The notes below the pieces were generated by a model. The model was not told the origin of the DNA. It saw only the letters and a program-made list of their open reading frames with translations, and ran no database searches. The translations under genes were made by a program, and so were the position numbers. Below, piece after piece: positions 53,124 through 62,345 of a stretch of 64,000 nucleotides of DNA. Position 1 is the first letter of the stretch. Each line of letters starts with the position of its first letter. The DNA is from Alphaproteobacteria bacterium (GTDB lineage Bacteria; Pseudomonadota; Alphaproteobacteria; GCA-2731375), in NCBI GenBank assembly GCA_021776235.1, contig JAJFGG010000069.1:1-64000 (forward strand), given 5' to 3'.

Positions 53124-53789
53124 TCAAATGGAGGATTGAGCGCGGCTTTGGGAGCCTTTGAACTGTTCCTTGCCGATGTTGGCGGCCCGTTCCACGGCCG
53201 GGCGGGCGCCAACCCGTTTGAACCAGGCCCGCAAATGTTCGAACGCCTTCAGATCGATGCCATAGGCCTTGTAGCCGCGAATCCAGGGCCAGCAGGCCAT
53301 GTCGGCGATGGAATAGGCCCCGGCCAGATAGTCGCGGTCCGCCAGCCGGGTATTCATCACGCCGTAGAGCCGGATGACTTCGTCCGTATAACGGTCGATG
53401 GCATAGGCAATCTTGTCCGCCTTGTAGTTGCGGAAATGGGCCGCCTGGCCGGCCATGGGCCCCAGTCCGGCCATTTGCCAGAACAGCCATTGTTCAACTT
53501 CGCTGCGTTGGCGTTGTTCTTCCGGGTAGAATTCATGGGTCTTGTTACCCAGGTACTGCAGGATGGCGCCGGATTCGAAGATGGCAATGGGCATCCCGTC
53601 CGGTCCGTCCGGATCGACGATGGCGGGCATGCGTCCGTTTGGAGAGAGCTTCAGAAAGTCCGGCGCAAACTGCGCCTTATTGGACAAATCGACCAGCTTG
53701 ATGTCATAGGGAAGGCCGCATTCTTCCAGCATAATGGTAATTTTCCAGCCGTTCGGCGTTGGCCAGAAATAAAGCTCCATGGGCGTCAT
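53124..53789 (-). CDS. Glutathione S-transferase, Nu-class-like (YfcG/YghU type)
   Basis: A 221-aa GST beginning MELYFWPTPNGWKITIMLEE, with the Nu-class Thr/Asn-type active-site region (TPNGWK), LSPNGRMPAIVDPDG with cis-Pro, and IFESGAILQYLG for gamma-Glu binding, then a helical domain. E. coli relatives reduce disulfide bonds or peroxides with glutathione. The start is ATG 53789 or the Met three codons later. Confidence 0.9.
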   Translation of the reverse strand: MTPMELYFWPTPNGWKITIMLEECGLPYDIKLVDLSNKAQFAPDFLKLSPNGRMPAIVDPDGPDGMPIAIFESGAILQYLGNKTHEFYPEEQRQRSEVEQWLFWQMAGLGPMAGQAAHFRNYKADKIAYAIDRYTDEVIRLYGVMNTRLADRDYLAGAYSIADMACWPWIRGYKAYGIDLKAFEHLRAWFKRVGARPAVERAANIGKEQFKGSQSRAQSSI

Positions 53790-53996
53790 GTTCGTCTATC
53801 CTGATATTCGCCGTTCGGCGTTGGCTGCGGGGCGGGTTCCAATTGCAAAGCGAAGTTATGATAGTGTTGCCGGTAATCCGCAAGTCATCTGCAAGCGCTG
53901 GGGCCGCCATATGAATTTCGCCATAGCCGTTCTAGCGCGCCTTTGGGTCCTCGCGCCCATCGCCCCAGCGGTCACCGGCACGCGGTAAAGCATCCG

Positions 53997-55202
53997 ATGC
54001 CGCAGAACCGGGGCCTGGGCGCCCTGCTGGCGGTAGCCGCCTTCCGCAAGGTCTGGGCGGTCGGCGCCTTGGGCGGTGTGGTGCGCTGGATCGAAATGCT
54101 GGCCTTTGCGGTCTATGTTTTCGATATTACCCATTCACCGTTTCTGGTCGCCCTGGTTTCTCTGGTGCGCATGCTGCCCCTGGCATTTTTCGGCGCCGTC
54201 GTGGGTGCCCTGGCGGACCGGGTCGACCGTCAGAAGATCGTTCTGGGCGGCCTGGTGCTGTTGTTTGTGGTTGCCTTGCTATTGGCCTGGCTGGCCTATT
54301 CCGGGCGCCTGGAGATCTGGCATCTGCTGGCCGGTTCCCTGATCAACGGCTTCTACTGGTCGACCGACATGCCGGCCCGGCGCACTCTGCTGGGCGCGAT
54401 CGCGGGCGCGGAACGGGTTGCCCCGGCGATGGCCCTGGATGCCTCGACCAACAGTTTGACCCGCGCCGTGGGCCCGGCCACGGGGGGCCTGCTGGTCGCC
54501 TTCACCGGATTGCCGGGGGCGCTGTTGCTGGGCGCCGGCCTGTACGCCGTGGCCATATTCCTGATGTTGACCTTGCCCCGGCAGGACGGCGGGCGGGCGG
54601 CGCCCGAGCTTGGCCTGTGGCGGACTTTGAAAGAGGGCCTGTCCTATGCCGCCAAGGACCGGGCCGTTCTTGGCATCATGATCGTGACCCTGATCTTCAA
54701 TATCTGGGTCTTTCCCTATACCGCGATGATTGCCGTGATTGGCCGGGATGACCTGGGCCTGGGGCCCTTCAATGTGGGCCTGCTGATGAGCATGGAAGGC
54801 GCCGGCGCCTTCATCGGCGCCATCGCGGTCGCCTTCTGGGGACGTCGGTCTGCCTATGGGCGGATCTATCTGTATGGCGCGATAGGGGCGGAGATTTGCC
54901 TGATGCTGTTCGCCATTTCGCCGCATCCCCTGCTCTCGGGCCTGATGCTGCTGCTGGCCGGCGTCGGGGCGGGCTGTTTCTCCAGCATGCAGGCGACCCT
55001 GATGTTGTTGCTGGCGCCACCCGAAATCCGCGGCCGCCTGATGGGGGTGCTGTCGGTCTGTATCGGCCTTGGCCCCTTGGGTTTTGCCCATTTGGGATTG
55101 ATGGCGGATTGGCTGGGCACCGCACAGGCGGTGACGATCATGGGTTTGGAAGGGCTATGCGCCTTTGTCCTGGCCTGGTTGTTCTGGCCTGAAATCCGCT
55201 GA
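53997..55202 (+). CDS. MFS transporter (EntS-like MFS_3 type), second copy
   Basis: A 401-aa twelve-helix transporter that aligns along its length with the protein at 30695-31969: FRKVWAVGALGGVVRWIEM, GALADRVDRQKIVLG, and AGVGAGCFSSMQATLML near the end. The ATG at 53997 starts the homologous region; the ribosome-binding site is weak. Substrate unknown. Confidence 0.87.
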   Translation: MPQNRGLGALLAVAAFRKVWAVGALGGVVRWIEMLAFAVYVFDITHSPFLVALVSLVRMLPLAFFGAVVGALADRVDRQKIVLGGLVLLFVVALLLAWLAYSGRLEIWHLLAGSLINGFYWSTDMPARRTLLGAIAGAERVAPAMALDASTNSLTRAVGPATGGLLVAFTGLPGALLLGAGLYAVAIFLMLTLPRQDGGRAAPELGLWRTLKEGLSYAAKDRAVLGIMIVTLIFNIWVFPYTAMIAVIGRDDLGLGPFNVGLLMSMEGAGAFIGAIAVAFWGRRSAYGRIYLYGAIGAEICLMLFAISPHPLLSGLMLLLAGVGAGCFSSMQATLMLLLAPPEIRGRLMGVLSVCIGLGPLGFAHLGLMADWLGTAQAVTIMGLEGLCAFVLAWLFWPEIR

Positions 55203-55279
55203 GGCTTCTTACCAACATGCGGTCACAGGGATCCATTGGAATGGGCCGCCGGAAACCAGGCACCTAATAATTAAGAAAC

Positions 55280-55831
55280 TCAGGATTCTCTGTCGGTTTT
55301 CACGGCCAAACAATTTGCAGGCGGCATATCTCCCGCGATCTCAAAATCCCGACAGGACAGAAACAGATAATTGTAAGTCCCCGAAAAATACCCGGCGCCA
55401 AAAAATAGACCCGAGATGAGAACTGCTCCAGCCTTTGGCCTGAAACCCTTAAGAGTCAACAGGTCCGGGTTAATGATATGCAACAGAATATAGATTGCGT
55501 ATGGCAGGCAAATCAATTGTGAAACCAAAACCAAAATGAACAAAACCGGCTTTACAATTTCACCCTGATGTTGCATTCCGAAATAGCTTACGGACAATGC
55601 CCAGACCGACGGTATCAACAATACAGCCAATTGCCAAAACCGGATTCCTGTTTCATGTCTGGGTAACACGATTAATGCCACCAGGGCACCGGTTACCAGC
55701 GACCAGGCAGCAATTTTGTTGCTGTAAAAAAGTTCGCCATGCACACCTAACTGAAACCCCGCGTTGAACATGTGTAAAGCGAGGGTTGTGGAGAGCAATA
55801 GAAAGGTACGAGCACCGGGGCTGATATTCAT
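55280..55831 (-). CDS. Hypothetical integral membrane protein
   Basis: A 183-aa protein with about five hydrophobic segments (near residues 8-24, 41-57, 66-84, 93-118, 135-152) and a Cys-containing C-terminal tail. No family recognised. The gene is visibly AT-richer and uses more AT-ending codons than its neighbours, which suggests recent acquisition. Confidence 0.65.
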   Translation of the reverse strand: MNISPGARTFLLLSTTLALHMFNAGFQLGVHGELFYSNKIAAWSLVTGALVALIVLPRHETGIRFWQLAVLLIPSVWALSVSYFGMQHQGEIVKPVLFILVLVSQLICLPYAIYILLHIINPDLLTLKGFRPKAGAVLISGLFFGAGYFSGTYNYLFLSCRDFEIAGDMPPANCLAVKTDRES

Positions 55832-56052
55832 TGGCTGGTTACCTATGTCTTTTTATTGAGTTGAGGCAAGCGTTCGGCTGCCGGACCTCCCCACCCATTT
55901 TGCGCGACGGATCCGTGCCCGGCGTGACCATCGCAACCGCATGGCCTATGTTGAGCGGCTACAGTTTTAGCAGACCGGCAACGCCCGGTTTGGCCCGTTG
56001 GTCACCGTGATCGGTCAGCGTGATCGCAGAATGGTCTCAAACCAACGGTCAA

Positions 56053-56571
56053 CTATTTGCGTTGGCTGGCGAAGTGCGTCACCAGCCGATCGATCATTCC
56101 GAGCGCCGCGTTCCTGGCCGTGACGCTTTTACCGCCGGCAGCCGGTTGCTCTTGCGCCTGGCTCGAAAACTGGGTGTTCTTGTAAATTACGATCGGAAAG
56201 ACACCGAGGCGGTCGATCGCCGCGCGGACATTGGGGTCCGAGGTGACGATGTTGTCCTTGCTCAGGTTCGCGCCGAACATCAGCTCTACCAAGGTGATGC
56301 AGCGGCCGCCGAGCAAGCCGATTTTTTGGCCGGCGATGCTGATGTTGGCGGAGAGATAGCTCGCATCGCTCTGGTGCACGCCGATCGCGGCCAGCCTGTC
56401 GCCGAGACGAGCCGCATAGGTCGCGGTGTGCTCCAGGTTGCAATCCTTGGCGTCCGTCGAATAGGTAACGGTGATTGCCCGGTAGGCCTTGATTACATCG
56501 GGTACGCCGGTTTGCCCGTGCGCGCCCGCCGAGGCCAGGCAGCAGGCCAAAAAAAGCAACAGATAACGCAT
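56053..56571 (-). CDS. Secreted hypothetical protein (172 aa)
   Basis: Sec signal peptide (LLLFLACCLASAGAHGQ) then a compact soluble domain with two cysteines (DCNLEH and GGRCITL) that could form a disulfide. Contains the regular segment DPNVRAAIDRLGVFPIVIYKN. No family recognised. First member, from the window's left, of three exported small proteins on the minus strand. Confidence 0.65.
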   Translation of the reverse strand: MRYLLLFLACCLASAGAHGQTGVPDVIKAYRAITVTYSTDAKDCNLEHTATYAARLGDRLAAIGVHQSDASYLSANISIAGQKIGLLGGRCITLVELMFGANLSKDNIVTSDPNVRAAIDRLGVFPIVIYKNTQFSSQAQEQPAAGGKSVTARNAALGMIDRLVTHFASQRK

Positions 56572-56582
56572 GTCGTCCCCCC

Positions 56583-56605
56583 AAGAATAGCCCGGAAATG
56601 CTCTA
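56583..56605. repeat. Truncated relic of the 34-nt terminal repeat
   Basis: GAATAGCCCGGAAATGCTCTAG (described as GAATAGCCCGG then AAATGCTCTAG) matches the right terminal repeat of the element at 51353-51386 over its last 22 bases with one mismatch, ending in CTAG. The rest of the element is absent. Confidence 0.65.
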
Positions 56606-56621
56606 GCAGCTCAGATTCAGG

Positions 56622-57047
56622 TCAATGGGGCACACAGGCGCCGAAGACGACAAATCCGACATCGCCACCGGAAGCTGTCAACACCATGCGGCCGTTGTCA
56701 TCCTGGATGGCGATGCTCCAGGCCAGACCGTCCCTAATTCCGTCCCTACCGTCTTCGGCGCCCTGCAGGAAGAGCTTGCCGTCGATCTGCTTCATGCCGG
56801 CAATCTTCGAGCTCCGTTCGGACTGGCCGTGCCCCTTGTCCTTGATCATCTTCGCCTTAAAATCCACGTCGATGAAGGCAGGCACATTATTGTCTTCCAA
56901 TGAAACCCGCTCGCAACCGTCATTCTCTGTGCATTCCATGGCGCTTCGCGTGGCACAGATCAGGGCCTTGGAGCCGTCGAAATCGGCCGCCATGGCGAGG
57001 TTTGGAACGAACAACGCACTTAGTATCAACAGCAGGATCGGTCTCAT
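56622..57047 (-). CDS. Secreted hypothetical protein (141 aa)
   Basis: Signal peptide MRPILLLILSALFVPNLAMA, then a domain with a cysteine cluster (ICATRSAMEC and NDGCER) and a beta-rich C-terminal half including KQIDGKLFLQG and SIAIQDDNGRMVLTASGG. The pattern suggests a small periplasmic protein stabilised by disulfides. ATG 57047 follows GGGGGAAA. No family recognised. Confidence 0.7.
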   Translation of the reverse strand: MRPILLLILSALFVPNLAMAADFDGSKALICATRSAMECTENDGCERVSLEDNNVPAFIDVDFKAKMIKDKGHGQSERSSKIAGMKQIDGKLFLQGAEDGRDGIRDGLAWSIAIQDDNGRMVLTASGGDVGFVVFGACVPH

Positions 57048-57061
57048 GGTTTCCCCCAATC

Positions 57062-57556
57062 TCATTGTACCGTGTATCCGCGGCCGCCCAGACAGGCGCC
57101 GTAGGCCCGGTCGTAGTTGTTGCGCGCATTCTGGTATTGCGCCGCCTGATCCTGAGCCCATTGCTGCTCTGCCTGTTGTTGATTGCGCTGCTGATCACGG
57201 CGCCGCATGCCGCCGACCAGCCCGCCGCCAACGGCACCAATGGCCGCACCCTTGCCGGCATCGCCGGCAATCGCGCCGACCGCCAACCCGGCCACACCGC
57301 CACGAACGGCGCCGCGACCGACGCCGCCCTGCTGCGCGCCCTGTTGCGGCGGCGCCGATGTCGCCCTGGGCTGCTGCATGGGGTCAAAACCGGTCTGTTC
57401 CCGGGCCCAATGATAACATTCGCTTTCGTCCTTTTGCTGCTGTTCCTTGCTCTGGCCCTGAGCGGGATAGACAAACTGTTGCGCAACACTGGGCTGGCCA
57501 ACTGCCACCAATAGTCCGAAGCCCATGGCGATGCCTGCTATGGATCTAATCCGCAC
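57062..57556 (-). CDS. Exported glycine-zipper protein
   Basis: About 164 aa, GTG start at 57556 placed eight bases after AAGGAG (the upstream GTG is too close). A signal peptide ends near GQPSVAQ. The centre is a glycine zipper (GVAGLAVGAIAGDAGKGAAIG), and the rest is Gln-rich with ARNNYDRAYGACLGGRGY at the end. Glycine-zipper proteins are usually envelope-associated. 14 bases separate it from the next secreted protein. Confidence 0.8.
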   Translation of the reverse strand: MRIRSIAGIAMGFGLLVAVGQPSVAQQFVYPAQGQSKEQQQKDESECYHWAREQTGFDPMQQPRATSAPPQQGAQQGGVGRGAVRGGVAGLAVGAIAGDAGKGAAIGAVGGGLVGGMRRRDQQRNQQQAEQQWAQDQAAQYQNARNNYDRAYGACLGGRGYTVQ

Positions 57557-57580
57557 CTTCACTTCTCCTTAAATGCAAAA

Positions 57581-57599
57581 CCGGCCCGGTTGGCCGGTC
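57581..57599 (-). terminator. Hairpin in the leader of the glycine-zipper gene
   Basis: ACCGGCC and GGCCGGT form a perfect 7-bp stem around a 5-base loop. On the minus strand it is followed by TTTT and lies about 25 bases before the start codon, so it could attenuate or terminate transcription in the leader. Confidence 0.4.
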
Positions 57600-57670
57600 T
57601 GCTCGTTTGTGATCCTTCTAGTCTAACGCCTTCCGCTAATATGGGCGACTTCTATTGTTGACAGTCCTAG

Positions 57671-57868
57671 GCGATAATTTGGACGGCTGATTATAGTAGA
57701 TTGCCCGACATCCTCGCTGACGGGGCCTCGCCGACGTTCGCCCGTCTGGCGCGCCGGCTTCTCGCGGCGCAAGGGAACATCGCGGGCGCCGATCACGGGC
57801 TGCGCAACGGCCTTGCGGCGAACCCGAACGATGCGAATTTGGCGCGATATCTGGAGAACTTGCGTTAA
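57671..57868 (+). pseudogene. C-terminal remnant of a TPR-like protein
   Basis: In the 384-bp gap before the CoA ligase an open frame ends at TAA 57866 and encodes a coherent helical C-terminus: FARLARRLLAAQGN, GADHGLRNGLAANPND and ANLARYLENLR. The frame is closed upstream by TAG and has no ribosome-binding site or ATG, so it is read as the tail of a lost gene. TTG at 57701 is the only possible start. Confidence 0.45.
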
Positions 57869-57940
57869 CATATGGCGTAGAAATTATGGCCGTAATTTGC
57901 CGGCGATAAAAATCACGGCGACGCAGTCTGGGAGGACGCA

Positions 57941-59584
57941 ATGGATCTTGGCCTGAACCTGCCGCAGGATCGCATCAATGCTTTTGTGAAATCCGGCGCC
58001 TGGATCGATCGAACCATATTCGATTATCTGGATGATGTCCTCGCGGGCGGCGCCGAGCGTCCCGCGATCACCTCATACAATGGCGAAACGGGGCAGAAAA
58101 CGGTTCTTAGCTATGGCGAATTGGACCGCCTTTCGCGGTGCCTGGCGCTGGCCCTGATCGATCTGGGCGTGAAACCGGGGGATGTGGTTTCGCTGCAACT
58201 GCCGAACTGGTGGCAGTTCAATGCCATGCACCTGGCCTGTGCCCGCATCGGCGCCATTACCAACCCGTTGATGCCGATTTTTCGCGAGCGCGAGCTAAGC
58301 TACATGCTGGCTTTCGCCGAGAGCAAGGTGGTGGTCGCGCCCCATAGCTTTCGCGGCTTCGCCTACAAACCGATGATCGAGGCAATCCGTGGTGATCTGC
58401 CGGATCTGGCGCATGCCTTTTACGTTGATGGCGAAGGCGCGGATGATTTCGCCACGGCACTTCTGAGCGAGCCGCGGGAGGAGCATACGGATGCAGACGC
58501 GGTCCTGGCGGCGCTGCGGCCGGGGCCCAACGATGTGAACGAGATAATCTATACCTCCGGGACCACCGGGCAGCCAAAAGGTGTAATGCACACCGCCAAC
58601 AGCACCTTCGGTCATCTCAGCAGCTGGATTGAACTGCATGGCCTGAATGGCGATGACAAGGTTTTCATGGCCTCGCCCCTGGCCCATCAGACCGGCTTTC
58701 TGTACGCCATACTGCAGCCCGTCATGCTGGGGGTGGAAGTTGTGCTGCTGGACCGCTGGTCCGCCCCCGTGGGAGTGGAACTGATACAGAACCACGGCTG
58801 CACCTTCACCATGGGCGCGACACCCTTCCTCAGCGACCTTGTCGAAATGCCCAACGTACAGAATTTCGATCTGTCGACGCTGCGTATCTTCGCCTCGGCC
58901 GGGGCGCCGATCCCGCCGGCCCTGGTGCAAAAAGCCGCCGCCAACTTCTCCTTCAAGGTCCTGTCGGGCTGGGGCATGACGGAATGCGCCTGTTCCACCG
59001 TTTGCCGCCCCGATGATCCGGACGAAAAGGTCTGGACATCGGATGGCTATCCCCTGCCCCATACGGAAGTCACGGTCCACAGGCCCGACGGCAGCCCGGC
59101 GCCTCAGGGTGAGGAGGGCGTGTTGAAAGTCCGCGGCCAGCCCATGTTCGTGGGCTATCTGAAAAAGCCGGAATTGCACGGCACCGACGCCGAAGGCTGG
59201 TTCGACACCGGGGATCAGGCCTTCATACACCCGGACGGCTATATCCGTATCACCGGCCGGGCCAAGGATATCATCATTCGAGGCGGCGAAAACGTCCCGG
59301 TGGTGGAGGTCGAGGATGTGATCTATCGCCATCCCGCGGTATCCGAAGTCGCCGTTGTCGGTGTCCCCGATGACCGCCTGGGCGAACGGGGCTGCGCCTT
59401 TGTCACCGTGCAGCCGGGCAGCAGCCTGGCATTGGACGAGTTGATCCGTTATCTCGATGAGATTGGCACGGCGAAGCAATATTGGCCGGAGCACCTGGAA
59501 GTGATCGACGAGATGCCGCGCACCCCCAGCGGCAAGATCCAGAAATTCAAGCTGCGCGAGATGGCCGCGGCGTTCAGCCGCTAG
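57941..59584 (+). CDS. Acyl-CoA synthetase, cyclohexanecarboxylate-CoA ligase-like
   Basis: A 547-aa AMP-forming ligase. Motifs: [15 protein letters not shown] (P-loop), [31 protein letters not shown] and the C-terminal catalytic Lys in [13 protein letters not shown]-terminal [16 protein letters not shown] and [20 protein letters not shown] resemble cyclohexanecarboxylate-CoA ligase AliA, but medium-chain or aromatic acids are possible. GGAGGA precedes the ATG. Confidence 0.88.
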   Translation: MDLGLNLPQDRINAFVKSGAWIDRTIFDYLDDVLAGGAERPAITSYNGETGQKTVLSYGELDRLSRCLALALIDLGVKPGDVVSLQLPNWWQFNAMHLACARIGAITNPLMPIFRERELSYMLAFAESKVVVAPHSFRGFAYKPMIEAIRGDLPDLAHAFYVDGEGADDFATALLSEPREEHTDADAVLAALRPGPNDVNEIIYTSGTTGQPKGVMHTANSTFGHLSSWIELHGLNGDDKVFMASPLAHQTGFLYAILQPVMLGVEVVLLDRWSAPVGVELIQNHGCTFTMGATPFLSDLVEMPNVQNFDLSTLRIFASAGAPIPPALVQKAAANFSFKVLSGWGMTECACSTVCRPDDPDEKVWTSDGYPLPHTEVTVHRPDGSPAPQGEEGVLKVRGQPMFVGYLKKPELHGTDAEGWFDTGDQAFIHPDGYIRITGRAKDIIIRGGENVPVVEVEDVIYRHPAVSEVAVVGVPDDRLGERGCAFVTVQPGSSLALDELIRYLDEIGTAKQYWPEHLEVIDEMPRTPSGKIQKFKLREMAAAFSR

Positions 59585-59598
59585 CCGGAACCGCGATC

Positions 59599-60441
59599 AT
59601 GACACAAAACGAAGCTGCCAGACAGCAACAGGAAACCCGGGATAACTGGTCTCTGCGGGCCGGCGAGTGGAACCAACAGGCCGATCACATGGCCAGGCTG
59701 GCCAAGGGCCTGAACGAGCCGTTGATCGCGGCGGCCGCCGTTGCGCCGGGCCATAAGGTTCTGGATCTTGCCTCCGGGGTCGGCGAGCCGGCCCTGAGCA
59801 TGGCCAAGCTGGTCGGCGGGCATGGCAGTGTCACCGCCACCGATTTGGTGGCCGAAATGCTGGCCGGGACGGAACGCCGGGCCGGGGAACAGGGCCTGGC
59901 CAACATGCGCTTTCAGGTTACGCCGATGGAAGATTTGCCCTTTGCCGATGACAGCTTTGACGCCGTGACCTGCCGCCTTGGCCTGATGTACACCCCGTCG
60001 CCGGAACAGGCGGCGGCCCAGGCCCGGCGCGTCCTGCGAACAGGGGGCCGGGCCGCGTTTCTGGTCTGGGGGCCGAAGGCGGATAACAGCCAGTTCATCA
60101 TCGTCGATAGGGTGCTGCAGGAGGTCGCGGGCATCGACCCGCACGAGGGCGCCTTCACGCCGACCCGTCTGGGGGCCGATGGCGCCTTGAACCGGATATT
60201 GCAGGCCGGTGGTTTCGACGCCTTTGAGGAGCAGACCCTGCGTTTCAGCCCGCGGGTCGACCCGGACAGCAATTTCTGGCGTCCGCAACTGGCGCTACGC
60301 CTGGGCGACCGTCTCGGGGCCATGGACCAGGACGAGCGCCAACGTCTGGACGACGCCATGCGCCAGGCCTACGAAGACCTGCGCGATGGTGACCGGGCGC
60401 AATTGCAGGTGCATGCCCGGATCGGCATTGGCACGGCATAA
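59599..60441 (+). CDS. Class I SAM-dependent methyltransferase
   Basis: A 280-aa methyltransferase with motif I VLDLASGVGEPAL, the acidic motif II ATDLVAEML, and PFADDSFDAVTCRLGLMY typical of the UbiE/COQ5-like methyltransferase_11 group. The C-terminal half may bind substrate. It follows the CoA ligase by 14 bases. Substrate unknown. Confidence 0.9.
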   Translation: MTQNEAARQQQETRDNWSLRAGEWNQQADHMARLAKGLNEPLIAAAAVAPGHKVLDLASGVGEPALSMAKLVGGHGSVTATDLVAEMLAGTERRAGEQGLANMRFQVTPMEDLPFADDSFDAVTCRLGLMYTPSPEQAAAQARRVLRTGGRAAFLVWGPKADNSQFIIVDRVLQEVAGIDPHEGAFTPTRLGADGALNRILQAGGFDAFEEQTLRFSPRVDPDSNFWRPQLALRLGDRLGAMDQDERQRLDDAMRQAYEDLRDGDRAQLQVHARIGIGTA

Positions 60442-60523
60442 ATAACGAGATTTTGTCACGTGCCAAAACACCCGCCAGGAACGGCGAAAAATTCGGGTCC
60501 CTAATTGCCACGGAGCGAAGGCC

Positions 60524-62254
60524 ATGAATGTTGTCAACAGTTTGAATTTTCAGAGTATTGCTAGCAGCAGCATCGTTGCCATTGCTTTGACCCTTGCGTT
60601 CGCGACCGCCGGTGAGAGCGTCGAGGCCGCCGCCAAGCCTCGTCTAATATTGCAAATTACCGTCGATCAGTTGCGGGGTGATCTACCTCAACGGTATCTG
60701 GACAGGCTGGGGAAGGGTGGTTTCCGCTATTTGCTGGAAAAAGGCGCGGTATACGCAAACGCCCACCACCGCCATGCCAATACGGAAACAATTGTCGGGC
60801 ACGTCACCCTGGCGACTGGCGCCGACCCTTCGGTGCATGGGATGATTGGAAACGTCTGGCTGGACCGGGCCAGCGGGGAATTGACCTACAACGTCGAAGA
60901 TGCCCGTTATCCGATTCTGGGTAAGGGCGCGGGTATTGACAAAAAAGCCGAGATCGACCCCACCCAAAGGGCCGCAAGATCTGACGGGCGATCGCCATCG
61001 GCCATGCTGGTTTCGACTTTTGGCGACGAGCTCACGCTCAATCAAGGTGGAAAGGCGAAGGTTTTCGGCATTTCGGTCAAGGACCGCGGGGCAATCTCGA
61101 TGGCGGGGCATACCGGTAAGGCGTTCTGGTTTTCCAAAACAGCCGGGGGATTCGTCACCAGCAGTTTCTATTACGACGAATACCCCAACTGGGTGAACGA
61201 ATGGAACGCACGGAAGCCCGCGGACAAATATGCCGGCAAGTCGTGGCGGCTGCTGCACGATCAATCAGCCTATCTGTTTGGCGCAAACGATGACAGGCCC
61301 TACGAAACAGCGCTGCCGGGCTATGGGCGGACCTTCCCTCATCCTTTCGGTCAACCCGGTGACAAATACTTCACGACGTTGCTGACCATTAGTCCGGCCG
61401 GGGACGAACTGACCCTTGATTTCGCCAAGGCTTTGATAAGGAACGAAGGCCTTGGGCGCGACGCGACGCCGGACTATCTCGCCATAAGCTTTTCCTCAAC
61501 CGACTATGTCGGCCATGTGTTCGGACCGTCCAGCCTGGAAAGCGAAGATAATATCCTGAGGCTGGACCGCACTTTGGCCGAACTATTCCGTTTCATCGAT
61601 GCCGAGGTCGGCCTGGCAAAAACCCTGATCGTACTCTCCTCCGATCATGGCGGCGCGGAGGCCCCGGGATATCTTACCGAATTGGGTTTTGAAGCCGAAT
61701 ACATCGAGCCAAAGACGTTTGATAAGACCGGCGCGATCAAAAGGCTGAAACAACGCTTTGGCATCGGGAAGGAATTGATAACCACCTATTTTCACCCCTA
61801 CCTCTACCTGAACCGCAAGGTGATCGCAGAGAACGGTCTCGACCTGGCCGAGGTCGAACGCGCGGTGGCCGCGGACCTGACGCGCTTTGATGGCATTGCC
61901 CTGGCAGTGTCCAGCAGCGCGCTCGGCAGCGGCGGGCTGCCGGACACGCCGCTTATTCAATCGATTTTGAGAAACTACAACCCTTACCGGTCCGGCGATG
62001 TGTATGTGGTGTTCGAACCCAACCATTTCATCAATGATTTTGATGGACTAACGGTTGCCGCCTCCCATGGATCGCCATGGCGATATGACACCTACGTGCC
62101 AATTATCTTTGCCGGGTTTGGCGTTTCCGCACAACGCATTACCCGCCTGGTGCATACGGTCGATATCGCGCCGACCCTGTCCATAGTGGTCGGCGCAAAA
62201 CCACCGTCCGGATCATCTGGCACACTGCTCGGCGAGATCATCAGAGCAAATTAG
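60524..62254 (+). CDS. Alkaline phosphatase-superfamily enzyme, PafA/type I phosphodiesterase-like
   Basis: A 576-aa exported enzyme (N-terminal hydrophobic signal to about residue 37). Two-metal motifs: D48 in ITVDQLRGD, Thr nucleophile in ANTETIVGH (T87 or T89), SSTDYVGHVFG, VLSSDHGGAEAPGYL and ASHGSPWRYDTYVPIIFAG. Close in layout to the phosphate-irrepressible phosphatase PafA; nucleotide phosphodiesterase activity is possible. Confidence 0.9.
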   Translation: MNVVNSLNFQSIASSSIVAIALTLAFATAGESVEAAAKPRLILQITVDQLRGDLPQRYLDRLGKGGFRYLLEKGAVYANAHHRHANTETIVGHVTLATGADPSVHGMIGNVWLDRASGELTYNVEDARYPILGKGAGIDKKAEIDPTQRAARSDGRSPSAMLVSTFGDELTLNQGGKAKVFGISVKDRGAISMAGHTGKAFWFSKTAGGFVTSSFYYDEYPNWVNEWNARKPADKYAGKSWRLLHDQSAYLFGANDDRPYETALPGYGRTFPHPFGQPGDKYFTTLLTISPAGDELTLDFAKALIRNEGLGRDATPDYLAISFSSTDYVGHVFGPSSLESEDNILRLDRTLAELFRFIDAEVGLAKTLIVLSSDHGGAEAPGYLTELGFEAEYIEPKTFDKTGAIKRLKQRFGIGKELITTYFHPYLYLNRKVIAENGLDLAEVERAVAADLTRFDGIALAVSSSALGSGGLPDTPLIQSILRNYNPYRSGDVYVVFEPNHFINDFDGLTVAASHGSPWRYDTYVPIIFAGFGVSAQRITRLVHTVDIAPTLSIVVGAKPPSGSSGTLLGEIIRAN

Positions 62255-62268
62255 CAAGTCGATGATCA

Positions 62269-62304
62269 CCATCAAATGACTCACAATAGCCCGGAAGTGC
62301 TCTA
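62269..62304. repeat. Solo copy of the 34-nt terminal repeat
   Basis: Starting CATCAAATGACTC and ending GGAAGTGCTCTA, this 36-mer matches the right terminal repeat at 51351-51386 with two mismatches (the final G and one interior base). No hairpin modules accompany it. It lies just after the phosphatase stop. Confidence 0.75.
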
Positions 62305-62345
62305 ACCTGCCAATTGTTGCCTATGGCGACGGCGATACAATGGTG

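Noticed and set aside
53790-53996. A small gene between the Nu-class GST and the MFS transporter
   Set aside because: The frame at 53779-53988 has no ribosome-binding site and no recognisable sequence; it probably only contains the divergent promoters.
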